Assembly (NCBI GenBank): GCA_037974665.1
Contig: CM075764.1
Coordinates: 88,158,825 to 88,222,824, forward strand
DNA from: Ehretia macrophylla
Taxonomy: Eukaryota; Streptophyta; Magnoliopsida; Boraginales; Ehretiaceae
DNA length: 64,000 nt
Direction: 5' to 3'
Shown here: positions 43,859 to 56,600 of the stretch, piece by piece
Position numbering within the stretch: position 1 is the first letter of the stretch
Layout: the number at the start of each line of letters is the position of its first letter
Made by a program: the position numbers and the translations under genes
Notes under the pieces: model-generated
The model's database searches: none
Told to the model about the DNA's origin: nothing
Seen by the model: only the letters and a program-made list of their open reading frames with translations

Positions 43859-45313
43859 TAGGGATGCCAACGGATTAGTTAATCGCAATAATTGAAAAAA
43901 TTAAAACCGAAACCGTTTAGCATAATTTAAACTCGAAACCGAAATCTAAAAATTACTATTCAAAACCGAAATCGACAAGTGAAAAAAAAAAATCGTGGAT
44001 AACCGAACCTAAAATCAATAAGCTTAAAAAAATAAATTTAAATAGAAAATCACTATAGAATTATATAAAAATAATAATTTAAATGATTAATTAAAACGAA
44101 AAAATTAAATAAATCAAATTTCTAAGAAAAAAAGCAACTGACAATCATTAAGAATAAACAGTTCAGATCAAAATTACTAAGAGAGAAGCAAAAATGCAAT
44201 TCAGATCTAGGGTTTTTCTTATCATTAGGAATAAACAACTCCTAGTCCAACAATCAAGAATTTCTTTCAGTTGTAAGCAAATATGAAATAAGTGAAATCA
44301 ACAAATTAAAGAATTATATATCTCCTTGGTAAGGGAAGGAAAAAAGAGAGCCTTGGGTTGGATGCAAATATGATGCTTGTCTTGTATTGAGGTATACCAA
44401 ATAAATTCTCAATCACTCTTTTTAGTGGAGAGGAATATTACGTAAACGGTGGTTCTCACACGTTCAAGTAAAATATCCATCAAACGCGAATTAATGTTGA
44501 GATGGAGTCCTTATACCTTTATACTTCTCCGTCCCATCTTACTAATAATATTAAAAGGTTTATCGGTCATCTTAGACTTTTATATACTAAGCACAAAAAG
44601 TTAAGAGCATATCCAAAAATAGATATTAGAGGAAAAAAAATAAAGTCTCAAGAGTGCTTAATGCTTTACACGACATTAAAAGAAAAAATGCTTTATTATT
44701 AATCGCTGGAGCTGTCGAGAGAGTTTGGCTTTGGCGGATCTATTGAGACTCGAGAGTGAAAGAGTTCAGCAGAGCTCTTGCAAGGAAAGAAAAAAAGAAA
44801 GATTTCGTTGGAGCTTTGCAAGAGGAGAATAAAAAAATGATTTGGTGCTTTACATCCTTTATTGCTTTTAGAGAGCAAGAGTTTTTTTTTTCATAAAGAG
44901 AATAAGAATATAAGAAGGTAGTATTTTTTTGTTGGGCTAAGCCCAGTAGTCTTTTTTAGTGGTTATTTTTTAAAACAAAAGTATTGGGCTTAGCCCAAAT
45001 CTTTTTAAAAATATAGTCTATTCTATTGACGTTATTTTAGATATTAGTATAAAAATTAATTTTATATTTCTATTAACTTTAAACATTATATTATATATGT
45101 ATATATATACATACATATTATATAATAAATTAATAATTGAGTTTCATATTTTAATTTTTTTAACATCTAAAACCAAAACATCTCGGTTTAACCGTCGGTT
45201 ACCATTTATAAAAATTAAAACTTATTGCTTTACCCATAGATTTTTGTTATCGAGTTTTTATCAAATGGATACTCATCAATTTTGAATTTAAACCCCACCT
45301 GTTGTCATCTCTA
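43859..45313. mobile_element. hAT-type non-autonomous element, second copy (inverted)
   Basis: The left end TAGGGATGCCAACGG and right end, inverted, TAGAGATGACAACAGG match the termini of the 5126-6618 element. Flanking 8-mers CTTTTATC and TTTTTGTC match at 6 of 8. Subterminal AAACCGAAACCG motifs are shared and show opposite orientation to the first copy. Length is 1455 bp. There is no transposase ORF; the open frame 44502-44702 is not recognised. Two palindromes, TTGGGCTAAGCCCA near 44933 and TTGGGCTTAGCCCAA near 44985, lie inside. Confidence 0.75.
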
Positions 45314-45399
45314 TTTTTGTCCTTTTAATATTCGTGGACGGAGACATGTTGTCATACTCGTTGATGAAGGTGCTGCCTTTTTTTTATTTTCTTGTCAAC

Positions 45400-46900
45400 A
45401 TAAAGGTGTAAGAATAAATTATTGTGAAAACATACTGCAATTTAAATTTATCAAAAGCATGTAATCATCATATAAAAACATTAAGGGCCATAAGCTACTT
45501 ACTTGATGCTAAAGACGAAACCATTATTGTAGTCAATTGATTTCTCTACCTTAACCATAAATTTTATAGTGTAGATATGTGATGAAATTCTACAACTCTC
45601 TTATATGCAGGGAGAGGACCAATTAGCAAGTATTTATAGGAACGTGTTACTTCCATCAAGTAACCTAATGGGCTTGGACATTAGTGGACTATTATTTTAA
45701 TTAAGTGGATCAACTTAATGAGTCACACCACTTACATTCTCTCACTTGACCTATTAGCCTTTGTGGACAACATGATTCAATCATAAATATAAGGTGCGCA
45801 TAAGAGATTAAATCATTTCATAATGTCTTTCATAATTATCAACGAATAAAACAGACTACTAAATGTGGGTTATAGCGGTCATACAACATTTATTCGATGT
45901 ACTTCCTTCTATACAGTAGAATCTCTTTAAATTAATACTCGATTAATTAATAATATCTTTTAAATAATAAAAATATCTAGTCCCGACTTGGGACCAGTGT
46001 AAAAAATTAATAATTTCGATAAAATTATAAGATAATACATTTAAAATATTTCCTTTGTATTTTCCTATACCTTCCTGTTTTCCTTAGCAAACATAAGTCA
46101 CGTAAATACTTTCATGAAAAAGGAAAAACAATTATATTTGTCAGAAACAATTCATTGAGTTCAGAGTATCAACATAAGAACATTTTCATCTTTCATAATT
46201 ACAACCGAGACCTATCATTACTTCATGTTCCTTAAATAGCTTGATTGCAAGCCTTTAGTAATAAGATAAGATCACTGCTTATGTGTTCAATAGACACTCT
46301 TTGTTTCTTATGTGTTCAATAGATACTCTTTGTTTCTGAACTTTCTCATTAATGACAAATACTTTAATTCCATGTATTTGGCATCTCATGATTATTTGTT
46401 ATTTTAGAGAAGAAAACTGTTACATAATTATCAGAATAAATTTTCAACGACTTTGGCAATTAGTATCGACAAATCCAAGTCCTGAAATTAATTTTCTGCA
46501 ACCATAATGCATAAGTTGTAGCTTCAAAATATGCTACAAATTCCATAATGGATGACATAATGATAGTCTATTTCACACTTTTTCATAAAATCACCCCCTA
46601 AGCTTAAAGGAAAAGATGGCCAAAAGTAGATTTTATGCTATCAACACGTCCAATAAGATTTGAATCCTAATATCCAATAACTTTAAATGATTAGATCATT
46701 TATATGTCAGCATGTATTCTTTGTTCTTTTTAGATACCTTAAACTTTCATTTCAACTATCTAGTAATTCAATTAAGAATTACTTTAATACATTCTTACAC
46801 TCCACATCATTATCAAGAGATTGCATGAGACCAAATTTATTCACATTAAATCCCTCTACAATTCTTTCAATATAGAGTTTTTGGGACAATTCTAATTACT
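45400..46900 (-). mobile_element. Decayed Copia element, RT end/RNase H and probable LTR, minus strand
   Basis: On the minus strand, scattered frames read LRYLKRTKNT (near 46735), WLQKINFRTW, IYSDNYVTVFFSK and similar pieces between about 46780 and 46200. They follow the copia RNase H order, but with many stops and frame changes. Further along, at about 45760-45737, AAGTGAGAGAATG resembles a polypurine tract. It is followed by TGTAAGTGGTGTGACTC, likely the start of the 3' LTR (45736 down to about 45480), which includes CCTATAAATAC as TATA box. A 28-bp tandem pair (TTATGTGTTCAATAGA) lies at about 46279-46335. The 5' half was not found. Confidence 0.6.
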
Positions 46901-47099
46901 TTCAATATAGACTTTTTAGTAAAACTTGCATTTAAAAAATTTTCTATTAAATTGAGCCCGGACTAAAAATTTTATTATCTTACTTCCCGGATTTCATATT
47001 TTTCTATTATTACTTAACTTATAATTAGCCTACGTTCACAAAAATTATATTCATTGCATATGTGACGAGTGATTTGCAAAAATATCTTGATATTATACG

Positions 47100-49313
47100 A
47101 ATAGTAAAACTATGTATTATTTTGGGTTGAAAGAAGTCTTCTTACATTTATTCTAATACACCTAACCTCAAACTCATTTTAACCCACAACCCAAACTCAA
47201 TATCCAACCCATCAACTCATATAATCATCATATACATATATATACTAATCAAAACACAATAAACACACACAAAAATGCTCAAATAAGACAAAAAATGCCA
47301 AAAATCAGCCAAAAAAACCTATCACGGGAATAGTAATTTTCTTACAAATTTTGTTCAATTTGATCTTCCAATCTCTTTCAAAGAATTCCAAGCCATCAAA
47401 AAACTTCTCCCTTGCTCCTACATCTCTAGTTTGGTGAGGGATTTAACATTTTTGTGCATTTTTAATGTTTATTCCATAACTTTAAATTTCTAGATTTGTC
47501 AATATTAGCCAATGAAATACTCAAATATGATCATAAATGTTGTCTACATGCTATAGAGATGTGTTTTTGTTAGTTTTATGGTTTGGTTTTAGAGCTTTAG
47601 CAAAAGGTGAGTTGGAGAAGATGATGAATAGTACTTTTCTAGGGTTTTTGATAAATTTTGCTATTAAGATTGATTTAATGCTTCCTATAGATGCTAGAGA
47701 TGTTAACTAACATAGAAATGTGATTGTATAACCTTAGATTGCTCAAAACTTGAGAAAAATGCTAAAAATGGTTCGGTTTACAAAGGGGTTTCGAGGTAAA
47801 AGCGAATTCGAGTTGATTTGATCAGTATATCTAGTGTTCTTAGAGTATATAGGTGTTAGATGTGCTTTTATAACGCTTGTTTGGACATCAGTTAGGGTAT
47901 GTGTAGTTCAAATACATAAAGGGGTAAATCGGTTTTTGTAGGAAACGAGGGCTATCAGGTGGACTTAAGGGTTTAAAGGGTGTCATAATATGAGGGTTGG
48001 AAGGAAGGATAGTTCGTTTATGAATTGGGAACCTTGTCTTCCGGTTAGAAGCTAAATAGCCTATGTTATCAAAAGGGAAAAATGGGAGTTTGAGGGTTTT
48101 TAGCACTTACATTGCCTTGTAGTGGTTTATAGTATCCTTAAATGTAGTTCTAAGGTTTATGTAATTTTTTGGTAAGGTTCCGTGAAAGATTATGATTTAT
48201 ATCTCTTTATGCCCAATCGGTTATTCTAATGTTATTGCTTGTAAATCATTAATTTCAACCTACTTTGTTGTCCCTCATTTATTATTTTGCTTCATATCGC
48301 TTCAATTTTTTTGTCATATTCTCATTGTCTTTAAGTGCATTGCATAGTGGTTGTGCAACCACAGTGTCAGGGGCGGATGTATTGGATATTGGTTGGGCGG
48401 CAGCAGGCTTGCCAGTGGATATTCGATCTCCGTGCTTGAGTCCCTCACTTGCCTAGTCCAGAGATTGTCAAGGGGTGTTGGGTCGTTGGATTTTCGAGGT
48501 ACATCCGGAGTACACTCACTGGAATGTTTGGAGTTTATGTTGGCACATTGATCGAGGTTCGTGGTTCGTAATTGAAGATCAAGTGAACTTTGGAGTGTAT
48601 GGAGTTAAAATGAATCGTATCCTTTTAAATGTGTGGTATCTTATTGCTTATGCACATTTTAATTGCTTAAATTACTTTATTTGAATGTAACTAATTGCAT
48701 TGCACAAATCCCTTTATAAATGCTTCCCGTATACTATTTGTTCCTCCCTTATAAGGTATACATGATTGTATACTCACTCCTCATTATCCACCTTTTAGGA
48801 AATTCCATGTTAGCAGAAAAGTTCGTGATTACGTGATAGTTCGTGCTTGAAGATTTTCCTTATGTGTTATATGGCTTGAATTGTAAAAAAAGTTGTAAAG
48901 TTGTTCTATTATGAGCTGTATGTATTCAATGAATAAAGAAATATAATTTAAGTTTAATTAGATCATTAGAGTGGTATGATAACCTAGTTTATGTAATGGG
49001 TTAGTATTATTTCATTTCAAAGGATGAGCGTGCTTGTCTAAAGGAAAAGAGTTAGGATAGCCTTTGAATTTGGAAAATGTATAATTGTTTGTGTTTGTTT
49101 GTTGTGATCCAAGGCTCGGATGGCCTTGAAGAGTTGTTAAATGTGTTGGACACGGTACTGGTCTATTTATATTCTATTTGCAGGTTTTGGTTTGTCCTAT
49201 AAATAGGGGAGACTCCGTCCGTTTTCCATGAATTTTGTGTCCGGGTTCGGATTTGGGTTGAGTATAGCATGTTTAATAGAATTCCCAATCTTGGGAGGGA
49301 TCGGGGTGTTACA
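47100..49313. mobile_element. Diverged relative of the 33589-38415 giant LTR, left end missing
   Basis: It ends GGGAGGGATCGGGGTGTTACA, like GGTTCGGGGCGTTACA at 38415. In the same order as the first unit it contains a GATGATGAATAGTACTT block (47620; compare 36748), a GC-richer zone (48340-48560), TTCGTGGTTCGTAATTGAAG (48556; compare 37644) and CCAAGGCTCGGATGGCCTTG (49109; compare 38217). The left terminus could not be found. The ORFs at 48265-48684 lie in the GC-richer zone and show no motif. Confidence 0.6.
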
Positions 49314-49354
49314 CTAGCTTTCAGGAAAATGAGTATTATGCCAACTCTATCTTT

Positions 49355-49411
49355 GTGTCTAATTTTCTTTTTTCTTTTTTTTTTGTTTGTGTCAAATCCT
49401 AGTGTCTAATT
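49355..49411 (-). mobile_element. Short tail-only retroinsertion with 10-bp TSD
   Basis: GTGTCTAATT at 49355-49364 and 49402-49411 flanks a T-rich insert ending GTTTGTGTCAAATCCTA, i.e. a 3' end with TTTGACAC plus an A-rich tail on the minus strand. Confidence 0.55.
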
Positions 49412-50821
49412 CAAGTACTCTCTTTTATCACTTTTGGGAAACAAGGTCAATTAAGGAAAACTCTTCTATTAATTTGGAATGATATTAGTCCGTGAGAGAT
49501 GAAGTGGGTCCCATATGTGTATGGGACCCATCCCATGTAAGAAGACTAATGTTCGTCTAGTTGAATAGCAACTTGTCAACTAAATCTTCGTGAACCTTCT
49601 CATATTGTAAATCTTGGAATGGTAAATTGATGTGTTTAAGGCTAAGCCTACATGTAAACCTACATGTTCTGTAATTATGTTAGATATAATTGATTGTAAA
49701 TGATCCACTTGGTCTTAACAAGTATATGTATTGGCGATCAAAGGGATTCTCCTGGTTGTGTATAGGAAAATGTTTTAGAAATAGCACATTTGACATGTTC
49801 ATCTTTAGAGTTTGAAATATAGATTATAATATTTTGGTCTAGATGATTTTTTGCATCTTTTGGTGTTTGTTACACATGTAATTAATATTTTGATGTTATT
49901 AGAAGTTATTCCTTACCTAACAAAGAGGAAAAGGAATTCTCTTGCATGCAAAGGCCAATAAAGGGAAAAAAAAATTCTCCTGCAAACAAAGGATTTTGAG
50001 AAGGCTAAAAGGCATAATACCCTATTTGACGTGCTAAAATTGCAAACTATTCCTTGTGATATTCCCTATACTTATTCTAGTTTAGCGCATGCACCCCTTG
50101 TAATACCCGTATCTGTGTATATTTATATATGTATGTGGGTATGCATATATATACGTGTAGATCTATATATATGCGTGTGTGTATGTATGTATGTATGTAT
50201 ATGGATGTGATTGTATGCATTTTTTGTGATCTGTGTATATGTGTGGGTTGAGAGAAAGTGTGGCATTGTGTATGTGAGATGGAGATGAAGAAGGGAAAAG
50301 GGAAGAAGAAGAGAATGGGAGACAAGAGAAGGACAAAAAGGAATAGAATTTAGATTGAACTTTTTTAAAAGTAACGAGGATTAATTTGATCACTTCTTAA
50401 AAAAATATTAAGGGCTAAACTAACTACTTGTGAAGTATTCCACTTTAACCCTCTAATCAAGGGTGCACATGACAATTCTTCGCTAAAAACGTAATGTTAC
50501 CTATTTCTTTTTAAGGATGAGACCAATTTGATCATTTTTAATAAGCTTCAGGGACTAATTTAAACTTTAAAAAAAAAAAAAAAAAAAAAAAAGAGGGACT
50601 CATTTAAAAAACAGTGCCAACATTAGAAAATATTTGCATTATTAACATGGAAACAAGCTACATATGAATAAGTATTGGTATATATAATATAAGAAGCACA
50701 ACATGGGTTATGAATGCATCTTGCCCTCTTTCATATATAGCTTAGAGATTTATGAGTTAATTGTGACCACCCAAAGTTTCAAGACTGATGTGAGATTAAA
50801 CGCTAGACTAAGTCGTAAAGA
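49412..50821. other. Intergenic; hairpin at 49484-49550 and (TATG)n microsatellite
   Basis: ATTAGTC (49484-49490) and TGGGTCCCAT (49505-49514) pair with ATGGGACCCA (49521-49530) and GACTAAT (49544-49550). A TATG/TATA microsatellite lies at about 50100-50200, and the minus-strand ORFs there are artefacts of it. A poly(A) run lies at 50570-50592. No gene was found. Confidence 0.6.
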
Positions 50822-50826
50822 CTATC

Positions 50827-51225
50827 TGTTGGATTTTAGGGTTGGGTCGCCCAATGTGGGTTGACCCGACCCGACCTGACCTATTTAGTATGGGTCAAAA
50901 GGGAGTTGCAACTTCCCACTATATCCAAAAAAAAAAGGAGAACGTACGTTAGTTCTCAGACAATAGAAGAAAAGTCTTTTGTCTTTCTCTCCTTTTCTCT
51001 CTCTCAATCTCCCTTAAATTCACCATGTTTACTACGTGTAAACATCAAGCTCTTAAGTTGTGAACATATAATTCAAAGTTGAATTCGTACTTTGAACTTC
51101 GATTCGCGGTTGTTTAACGGTGGAACAACCGTGGTTAATTCCTACAAACTCTTCCGCATACTACGAGGATAGTATTAAATTTTATTCGGTTTATGAAGAT
51201 CCGTATTGTGTACTTAAATTCTTCA
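50827..51225 (+). repeat. 5' LTR of Copia element 4
   Basis: 399 bp, followed by an intact TGGTATCAGAG primer site. Confidence 0.93.
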
Positions 51226-51841
51226 TTGGTATCAGAGTCATATCGTTGGTTCTCCGTAGAAAATATTGCGAATTAAAATATTTATGTAAATTTTTGTGTT
51301 GTTTTTTTAGCATGATAATTCTTATGTGATATATAGTGAATTGTTGCATGCAAAAATCAGTGGAATACGTGTATTTAACCACGAAGGCATAATCTGTGTA
51401 ATTTTAAACGTTTAAATCATAAATCAATTGTTTCTTATAATTTTCTTAGATTTTTCATAATCTGACTTGGCCCTTTTCATGATTGTAACATGCTCTTAAA
51501 ATTGTGTATTTGGTACTATTAGAACGGGCTCGTCGAGAGATTTCTGTTGATATATTATTCGTTAATTTTGGCTTAGAAACGCATAAGATATGATTTTTTA
51601 AAGATTTTATGTAAATCTAAAATTTTATCGCAACTGTGTGTTCTTGGTGTAGTGCGTGTACGTTAAAAAGCATGTAAAATTGTAGAACATGTCTGGACAT
51701 GGCAGGACATGTGGCCCAATCGTAGGCTGCCACATGGAGAGGTCATTTTTTTAAATAATATATATATATATATATATATATAATTAATAATAAAAGTATT
51801 ATTAAATTTAAAATTTGACAATGGACATTGTCCATTGTCAG

Positions 51842-52173
51842 ACGTGATTGAATCACGTCTCTGTAACGTGATTCAAACACGTAGGGCCCATGACTTTGTG
51901 GGCCACGTGGCTCATTGTGGTACGCTACGTGGTCATGTGCTTTTAAAAAAAAACAATTTGAATTGTTTTAATTCCAATTTCGTGATTGAATCACGTCTAA
52001 GGAACGTGAATCAATCACATAAATTGGCTTTAGATGGTGGGCCACGTGGCTCAGTTAGGCTGTGCCACGTGGCCATATCAATTTTTATATAAAAAAAAAT
52101 TAATTTTTTTTAATTAATTAAATTTTTTTTTAATTAATTCATTAAAGCCACAATAGCAACCACGTGGCCCTTT
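51842..52173 (+). repeat. Leader repeat with clustered G-box palindromes
   Basis: Two versions of a 139-bp block (about 51842-51980 and 51981-52119) each carry CGTGATTGAATCACG and a GCCACGTGGC palindrome. Perfect GCCACGTGGC copies lie at 51902-51911, 52041-52050 and 52064-52073, and CCACGTGGCC lies at about 52160-52169. ACGTGATTGAATCACGT (51842-51858) is a perfect 8+1+8 palindrome. CACGTG cores are G-boxes, known bZIP/bHLH binding sites. Whether these sites regulate the element is inference. Confidence 0.8.
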
Positions 52174-52377
52174 TTGAAAACCTACCACATGGCAACCCTT
52201 TGTGGTCTCGGCTTGAGGCTCAGCTCCACGGCTCAGCCCGCGGCTCGGCTTGGCTTTGTGTGTCAACTCAGCTCGGTATTTTTTTTAATAAAAATAAATA
52301 AATACATATGTTGTATTATTTTGGTTTTTGGCCCACATATTTGTTATGATTTTATAAATGTATATTCAATTTTTGAC

Positions 52378-52520
52378 CTATTATCTTTGTGATAATGTCA
52401 TTTTGGACCCCATATTTCTATTTTGGACTATTATCTTTCTGATAATGTCAATTGTGACCTTATGTTCTCAATTTGAACTATTATTTTTGTGATAATTGTG
52501 TTTTGGCCCTAATTTCTTGC
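52378..52520 (+). repeat. 50-bp tandem repeat in Copia element 4 leader
   Basis: CTATTATCTTTGTGATAATG-type units start at 52378, 52428 and 52478 (period 50). Confidence 0.85.
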
Positions 52521-52557
52521 AAAACTAGGACATACCTTAAATTAATTTCAATTATGG

Positions 52558-52752
52558 CATGAAATTATGAGTAATTTCATTCAATTGCCCAAAATTTATG
52601 TAATTTAATTGTAATATTTACAATTAAGGGCATGAAATTTTTGTAATTTCATTTAAATGCCTAAATTTATGTAATTAAATTGTAATCTTTCCAATTAGTG
52701 ACGTTAAATTTTTGTAATTTCATTTCAAAGTATGAAATTTATGTAATTTCAT
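52558..52752 (+). repeat. About 71-bp tandem repeat in Copia element 4 leader
   Basis: GCATGAAATT..GTAATTTCATT units begin at 52558, 52630 and about 52700 (spacing 72 and 70), with 'AAATTTATGTAATTTAATTG' in the middle of each. Confidence 0.8.
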
Positions 52753-53639
52753 TATACATATTTTCTACAACATTAATACATGCTACATGCATTATTAATT
52801 TTTTAAATTAATTTATTAGATAGTTATGTATTAAAGTTTATTTATTTTCCCGAGGACCTTAGTAGTCATTTGAGGGCTGTGTGAGTTAAACAAATTGCGA
52901 GAAAGATTTTCACCACTATTGGACATAAGAACTCGTACTGTAATGGGCCCAAACTTATTATCCCATAGTACTTCGTACTTTTATATTATGTGTAATATTA
53001 GATATTTTATGGGATATTTTAATGAGCATGTGATATTGTTAGACGCACTCTTATTTCTCCTAACACGTAGAACTAAAAATGTGTCTTTTGGGTCTCGATA
53101 AGTTTGAGACAGCTTCTACATGACCAATTATCAAGGTCCACATGTGTTAAAAAATTGAATGTGTCAACTCTAGTAGACCGGACCAAATTATAAGAGAAGG
53201 AAAATATTGAGTTGTAATTATTTTTGTATAACTTTATTAGTAATTTATATGTTAAATGCTAACTCATGTTAAGATAATGTTAATATTTGACGTTATTATC
53301 ATGTCTTTATCATAAGCATATGTTGTGTATGTAATTAAATTAATAATTCGTTTGTTAATCCTTTATCTGAGTAGGAGTTCTAAGATTGAGATTGGTGTGA
53401 TTTTAAACTAGAACTATTAATTCCTACACATGTGAATTTATGTAATTCATATACGAAACTAATGTTTCTACTCAAATAGGATTAAATTGTGATAATTATG
53501 ACCTTTGAATATAGAATTTGGCAGGTTGTACTACAATCTATTGGTATTATATCTTATGTCACTTTACATTTAAATACTTGTTCAAGTATAATTAAATATC
53601 TAAATGTGCTAGTACCGAACATCAGAGATGTCTATATTG

Positions 53640-56600
53640 TGGTTATTTATGATAACCGCAAAATATCATTGTTGAAGGAAAAATGGACGGTGATGATTGC
53701 CAATGTGGCATCATCAAGTTCAAACTGTCCTTGAGCAGCAAATAGGTGCTTGAAACACTGAGTTATGTTGTAGTGAACCAGTAGGGAGGTAATACCACTC
53801 CGCATGAGAGGTAGAGGCCTATCGGGCTGAAAAATGCTAATGCTCGCAACACGTTGCTGAGCACTGTGCATAATACCTCATTGCTTATTACAAAGTAAGA
53901 CCCACTGATATGGGATTTTGAAAGCTTGAAAGAGAAATTCATTGGAATTTCCATTTCTAAGTTGAGTCAACTTATAATCAAGTTCGACACGTGCTAAAAT
54001 AATTAAAATGCTCATAAGGGGTAACATTTGTGAGATGTTGAACATGATTAGAGATTCAAAGGAAATTGGCCATATTTCTATCTAAGCTGGGTACGCAAGA
54101 TTGTCAACATGATGCACAATAGGAATGTTGAGACATTCCAAACATAAAGTGTCACATGGAGATCGTAGGTAACGGCCCTTATCCATCTAGACCAATGGTC
54201 AAGCTTATGTAGCTGAGTCTAATAAGCAAGGGTCATGTGGATCCAAGCACAAGGGGTAATGACTCCAATGACAAAAAAGAATAATAAGCTAACTGAGAAG
54301 ACCAAGAAGGTCAGACGTATGTGCGACAAATACAAGCTATGTGCTACAATTGTCACGAGAAAGGTTATTAAGCTTAGCATTACCCTGAGCTGAAGACCGA
54401 GTGTTTGACCTCATAGCTAAAATCGAAGGAGTGTACGTGGAAAATCATTAGATTTTCGCCAAATTATGGTGGATATCTACGGAAAATACCTTAAGAGTTG
54501 AGGTCAAGGGCATTGGCACTTATTAACTACCGTTTAGTGATGGTCAAACTCTATTTTTCCATGATGTCCAGTATGCTCTGAATTTTAGAAAAGGCTTGGT
54601 CTGAGTATTAAATCCCTTTACGATTAGGTTCTTAACTTCATTTATTTAGTACTCAGTCTAATATTCATTATAGATCTGGCTAGATTGTGGATGTTTTTCT
54701 TGTTCTATGTGTTTAACATCAAAATCATTGTTATATAAATATGTGTTATTAACACTGCATCTTCGAGATCGATAGCATAATAAGCTAGGCATAAAAGGGC
54801 AAAATAGAATGAACAGACTCGCAAAAGAAGGTCTTTTGAGTCTGTGACTAGCACAATTCTATCTTCCCTTGTGTAAAAGTTTCCTAGCCAATGAATCCAA
54901 AATAAAGATGTTTGGAAAAGGCTTGTGAGCTAGCTTTCCATTGCAATTAATCATCCCAAAATTTATGGACCAAAGAATGTTGGGGCATGGCAAAAGGCCT
55001 GATATTTCATTAATTACGATTTCACAAGTTGTGGACTTGTCTTTTTGTTTTCTCACAAGTCCAAAGCTTTTAATTACTTTGGGCATAATTTAAACCTTGT
55101 TGAGAATCGATAAGACATAAAATGAAATCTTTGATAACCGACTGTGGTCGGGTATATTCATTTGATTTGTTCAAGAGGACTTGTAATAAAACAGGTATAT
55201 CTTGAGAGCTAATTATTCCTAGAACTTCGCAACTATGAGATGTTGTAGAAAGAAAGAATAAAACCTCATTAGATGTGGTTAAGTATATGATGGCTCATAT
55301 AGATTTTTTAATTTTTTGTTGAGAATATATAACTGCCATATATATGTCTACTTAACCGAGAGCCCTAGAAATCAGTCACTTCAACTCTCTATGAGTTATG
55401 GACAGGTAGTGAACTAGTCAGCGATGACTTATGACCCTGTGAGTTGACTATTTTTGTTCATAACATTTCTCATGAGCTTGAAAAAATTTAACCGAAAGGA
55501 AATATGTATATTTCCATTTGGTACTTTGAACGCTCCAAAGGGAATGTTCATTACTGAACAGATAGTGGGAGTGTGTTTGAACTCAACATTCTTGGATATA
55601 GAATTTCCTAGTAGGAGATTCAGTTATCTTAATTGAATGCTCCAAATGATCCTATCCCTCACAAATTTTCAGTTGAAAGAATGACTTGTTTTTGTTCACT
55701 GATCCAAGTAAGAAATAAACACCGGTTTGGTTTTGGTCAACTTGAAGCTGTTTCACGATCAAAGTGAATTCATTTCATTAACCGGTTTGTGGATCATGTT
55801 CACTTACAATAATAATATCGATATGGTCAACTCGAATCTGTTTCGTGATCAATGTGAGTTCGTTTCACTACCAATGATTATGAAAATAAGTTTTTCATAT
55901 GATTACTAGTTAAGATGATGATAAACCTTAGATAGTGGCTGAAGTTCTCTCATCTTTTTTGTAAGGGAAAGTCAGATGAAAGTAATGGAAGAGCAATTGG
56001 ATTTAATATTAGATAGTAATCTCGCCAGTGGCTAAAAAGTTGTATCCAAATTTAGTGTATAACTTGCACGCAAACCTTCTTTCGTTGTTAGGTTTGCCTC
56101 AATCCACCCATTTCCGATCATGTCACCCAATTGAATCTCGAATTATATCAGATGGATATAAAGGTGATTTACATCAGGTGGATCTAAAAGTGATGTTTCT
56201 TAGTGGAGAAATGCAAGAAGAATTCATTTTGTATGATCTTCAAATGGTTCAATGAGACATTTGTGTATATGTCAATTGATCTAAGAGTAGATATGTGATT
56301 CTATCTCTCTAGATGGATGATATATTGTTGATCAGAAATGACAAGGAATATATAATCACTATTAGGAAGTGATTAGTTGTCCTCAACTTTATGGGCCGAA
56401 GGACATTGGTGGAGTAGCTTATGTGTTTAGAGTCAAGATCCAGAGGGATCAATTTAAAGATTCTTGTTTTGCTGCAAGAGTCATATGTCAAGAAAGTTCT
56501 TGAATGACTCTACGTATAAGTTTACAAACCTATAGATGCTCTTGTAGCCGAGGAGAAAGCCTAAGCCAAGGGATATGTCCCCTAATGCCAGAATAGATTG

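Noticed and set aside
45916-46050. MITE-like AATTAATACTCGATTAATTAATA...GACTTGGGACCAG segment
   Set aside because: Looks like a repeat fragment, but no ends, TSD or second copy in the window; lies within the decayed Copia region.
50077-50393. Minus-strand ORFs rich in Ile/His/Tyr/Thr
   Set aside because: Translation of the TATG/TATA microsatellite.
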